This document shows, piece by piece, positions 62,924 through 64,000 of a stretch of 64,000 bases of DNA (within the stretch, counting starts at the first letter, position 1; every line of letters starts with the position of its first letter). The notes under the pieces were generated by a model. That model did no database searches. It was not told the DNA's origin and saw nothing but the letters and a program-made list of their open reading frames with translations. The stretch covers positions 1 to 64,000 of the forward strand of contig JAETSN010000014.1 of the NCBI GenBank assembly GCA_021769625.1, in the 5' to 3' direction. This DNA is from [Clostridium] symbiosum. Its GTDB lineage: Bacteria; Bacillota; Clostridia; Lachnospirales; Lachnospiraceae. A program made the position numbers and the translations under genes.

Positions 62924-64000
62924 ATGAAATTTCAGAAAATATCCGGACTCAGGGGCGAAGTCACCGTCCCCGGCGATAAATCCATCTCCCACCGTGCCGT
63001 TATGTTCGGCGCGCTGGCAAAAGGCAAAACACAGATCACGGGCTTTCTGCGGGGCGCAGACTGTCTTTCCACGATCTCCTGTTTCAGGCAGCTCGGCATT
63101 TCCATTGAAGAAAGTGCAGATAAGATCCTGGTGGAGGGAAAAGGGCTGCATGGCTTGCGCGCTCCGGAGGATGTACTGGACACAGGAAACAGCGGTACCA
63201 CCACAAGATTGATGGCAGGTATTCTGGCAGGCCAGAAATTCACTTCCGTTTTAAACGGTGACGCCTCCATACAGAAACGCCCCATGAAACGTATTATGAC
63301 ACCGCTGTCACAGATGGGGGCTTCTATCCGAAGTCTGCATGGCAATGACTGTGCGCCGTTGGAAATTACCGGAAGCGCCCTGCACGGCATCTCCTACCTG
63401 TCCCCCGTTGCTTCGGCTCAGGTAAAATCAGCGGTTTTACTGGCAGGGCTTTACGCGGACGGAGAGACAAGCGTGACAGAACCGGCGGTCAGCAGAAACC
63501 ACACGGAACTGATGTTAAAAAGTTTCGGGGCGGATGTGAAAACCGAGGGCCTGACCGCTGCTATTCAACCGGAGCCTTCGCTTCATGGTATGGATATTCT
63601 TGTCCCCGGTGATATTTCTTCCGCTGCCTACTTTATCGCTGCAGGCTGCCTTGTGCCGAATGCGGAAATACTGATCCGCAATGTCGGGATCAATCCTACC
63701 AGAGACGGCATCCTGCGGGTTGCAAAGGAAATGGGAGCGGACATCACCCTATTAAATGAAAAAAACACCGGCGAGCCGGTCGCGGATCTGCTTGTTCGAA
63801 GCAGCCGCCTTCACGGCATCACCATCGGCGGGGATATCATTCCCACTCTGATCGATGAACTGCCTGTCATCGCCGTGATGGCAGCCGCTGCCGAGGGCAC
63901 TACCATCATCAAAGACGCCGCCGAGCTGAAAGTCAAAGAATCCGACCGTATCGCCGTGATGACAGAAAATCTCTCCGCTATGGGGTGCGATATCACCGCT
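62924..64000 (+). CDS. aroA: 5-enolpyruvylshikimate-3-phosphate synthase, cut by window edge
   Basis: The first 359 codons are present. Signatures: VTVPGDKSISHRAVMFGALAKG (PEP/shikimate-3-phosphate site), DTGNSGTTTRLMAGIL, NGDASIQKRPMKRIM and PGDISSAAYFIAAG; near the edge ELPVIAVMAAAAEG and LKVKESDRIA. It joins PEP to shikimate-3-phosphate in the aromatic pathway. Ribosome site ggaaagga. It lies 116 bp behind tyrA, a common aromatic-amino-acid gene order; co-transcription is likely as no terminator is seen between them. Confidence 0.96.
   Translation, partial: MKFQKISGLRGEVTVPGDKSISHRAVMFGALAKGKTQITGFLRGADCLSTISCFRQLGISIEESADKILVEGKGLHGLRAPEDVLDTGNSGTTTRLMAGILAGQKFTSVLNGDASIQKRPMKRIMTPLSQMGASIRSLHGNDCAPLEITGSALHGISYLSPVASAQVKSAVLLAGLYADGETSVTEPAVSRNHTELMLKSFGADVKTEGLTAAIQPEPSLHGMDILVPGDISSAAYFIAAGCLVPNAEILIRNVGINPTRDGILRVAKEMGADITLLNEKNTGEPVADLLVRSSRLHGITIGGDIIPTLIDELPVIAVMAAAAEGTTIIKDAAELKVKESDRIAVMTENLSAMGCDITA

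Overview
The window looks like chromosomal DNA of an anaerobic Gram-positive member of the Clostridia, most likely Lachnospiraceae. This is judged from gene content and not from a database search: a Re-type citrate synthase, Rex, an oxygen-sensitive glycyl radical enzyme, an EF-G paralogue, class B sortase with a BspA-like leucine-rich-repeat surface protein, strong AGGAGG-type ribosome sites, sigma-A promoters with 17-bp spacers, and a genome of roughly balanced G+C. About 52 protein genes are supported, most on the minus strand. I saw no rRNA, tRNA, CRISPR array, transposase or prophage.

Layout. 1-12017: start of a UvrD-type helicase broken up by a tandem repeat, gltX, a small membrane protein, a cation/proton antiporter with its TetR repressor, a ClpP-fold protease, a membrane glycosyltransferase pair, metY with a zinc-ribbon gene and yebC, and a CBS-domain protein. 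12131-29597: an 11-gene sugar-catabolic operon (alpha-L-rhamnosidase, sugar ABC importer, LacI regulator, aldo/keto reductase, GH88/105 hydrolase, DeoC-type aldolase, SMP-30 lactonase-like protein, FGGY kinase, Zn-alcohol dehydrogenase), plus a second operon for a glycyl radical enzyme and its activase. Both operons start from near-copies of one promoter module: a 29-bp upstream element, a TTGACA/17 bp/-10 promoter, and two tgaaaacgtttttatt operators 62-63 bp apart. 29711-33423: MazF toxin, a small unknown gene, alanine racemase and the NAD(P)HX repair enzyme. 33482-38509: an MBOAT/SGNH acyl-transfer pair, a coiled-coil unknown, Rex, MscS. 38652-44130: ABC-F protein, then the citrate/glutamate branch (Re-citrate synthase, GntR, isocitrate dehydrogenase). 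44352-55385: coiled-coil repeat protein, intracellular subtilase, LRR lipoprotein, giant LRR wall protein, sortase B, a Cys/Gly-rich miniprotein and unknowns. 55508-64000: leuS, an L,D-transpeptidase, EF-G paralogue, tyrA and aroA (cut by the right edge).

How the genes work together. The most interesting region is 12-30 kb. The shared promoter modules tie a radical C-O (or C-C) bond-cleaving enzyme to a glycoside uptake and breakdown operon that also holds a kinase and a DeoC-like aldolase. A plausible but unproven scheme is: deglycosylation, redox adjustment, radical dehydration to a deoxy-sugar, phosphorylation, retro-aldol cleavage to glyceraldehyde-3-phosphate plus a small aldehyde, and reduction of that aldehyde. 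No rhamnose isomerase or rhamnulose-1-phosphate aldolase is present, so a standard rhamnose pathway is not encoded here.

Two dispersed repeat families stand out. One carries a core gcaaacgcttcgc and sits in frame, in tandem, inside the helicase gene and again, in opposite orientation, as a tandem leader between the tyrA promoter and tyrA. The other (shared core ttattctcgcggcgtccg) lies in three intergenic spots.
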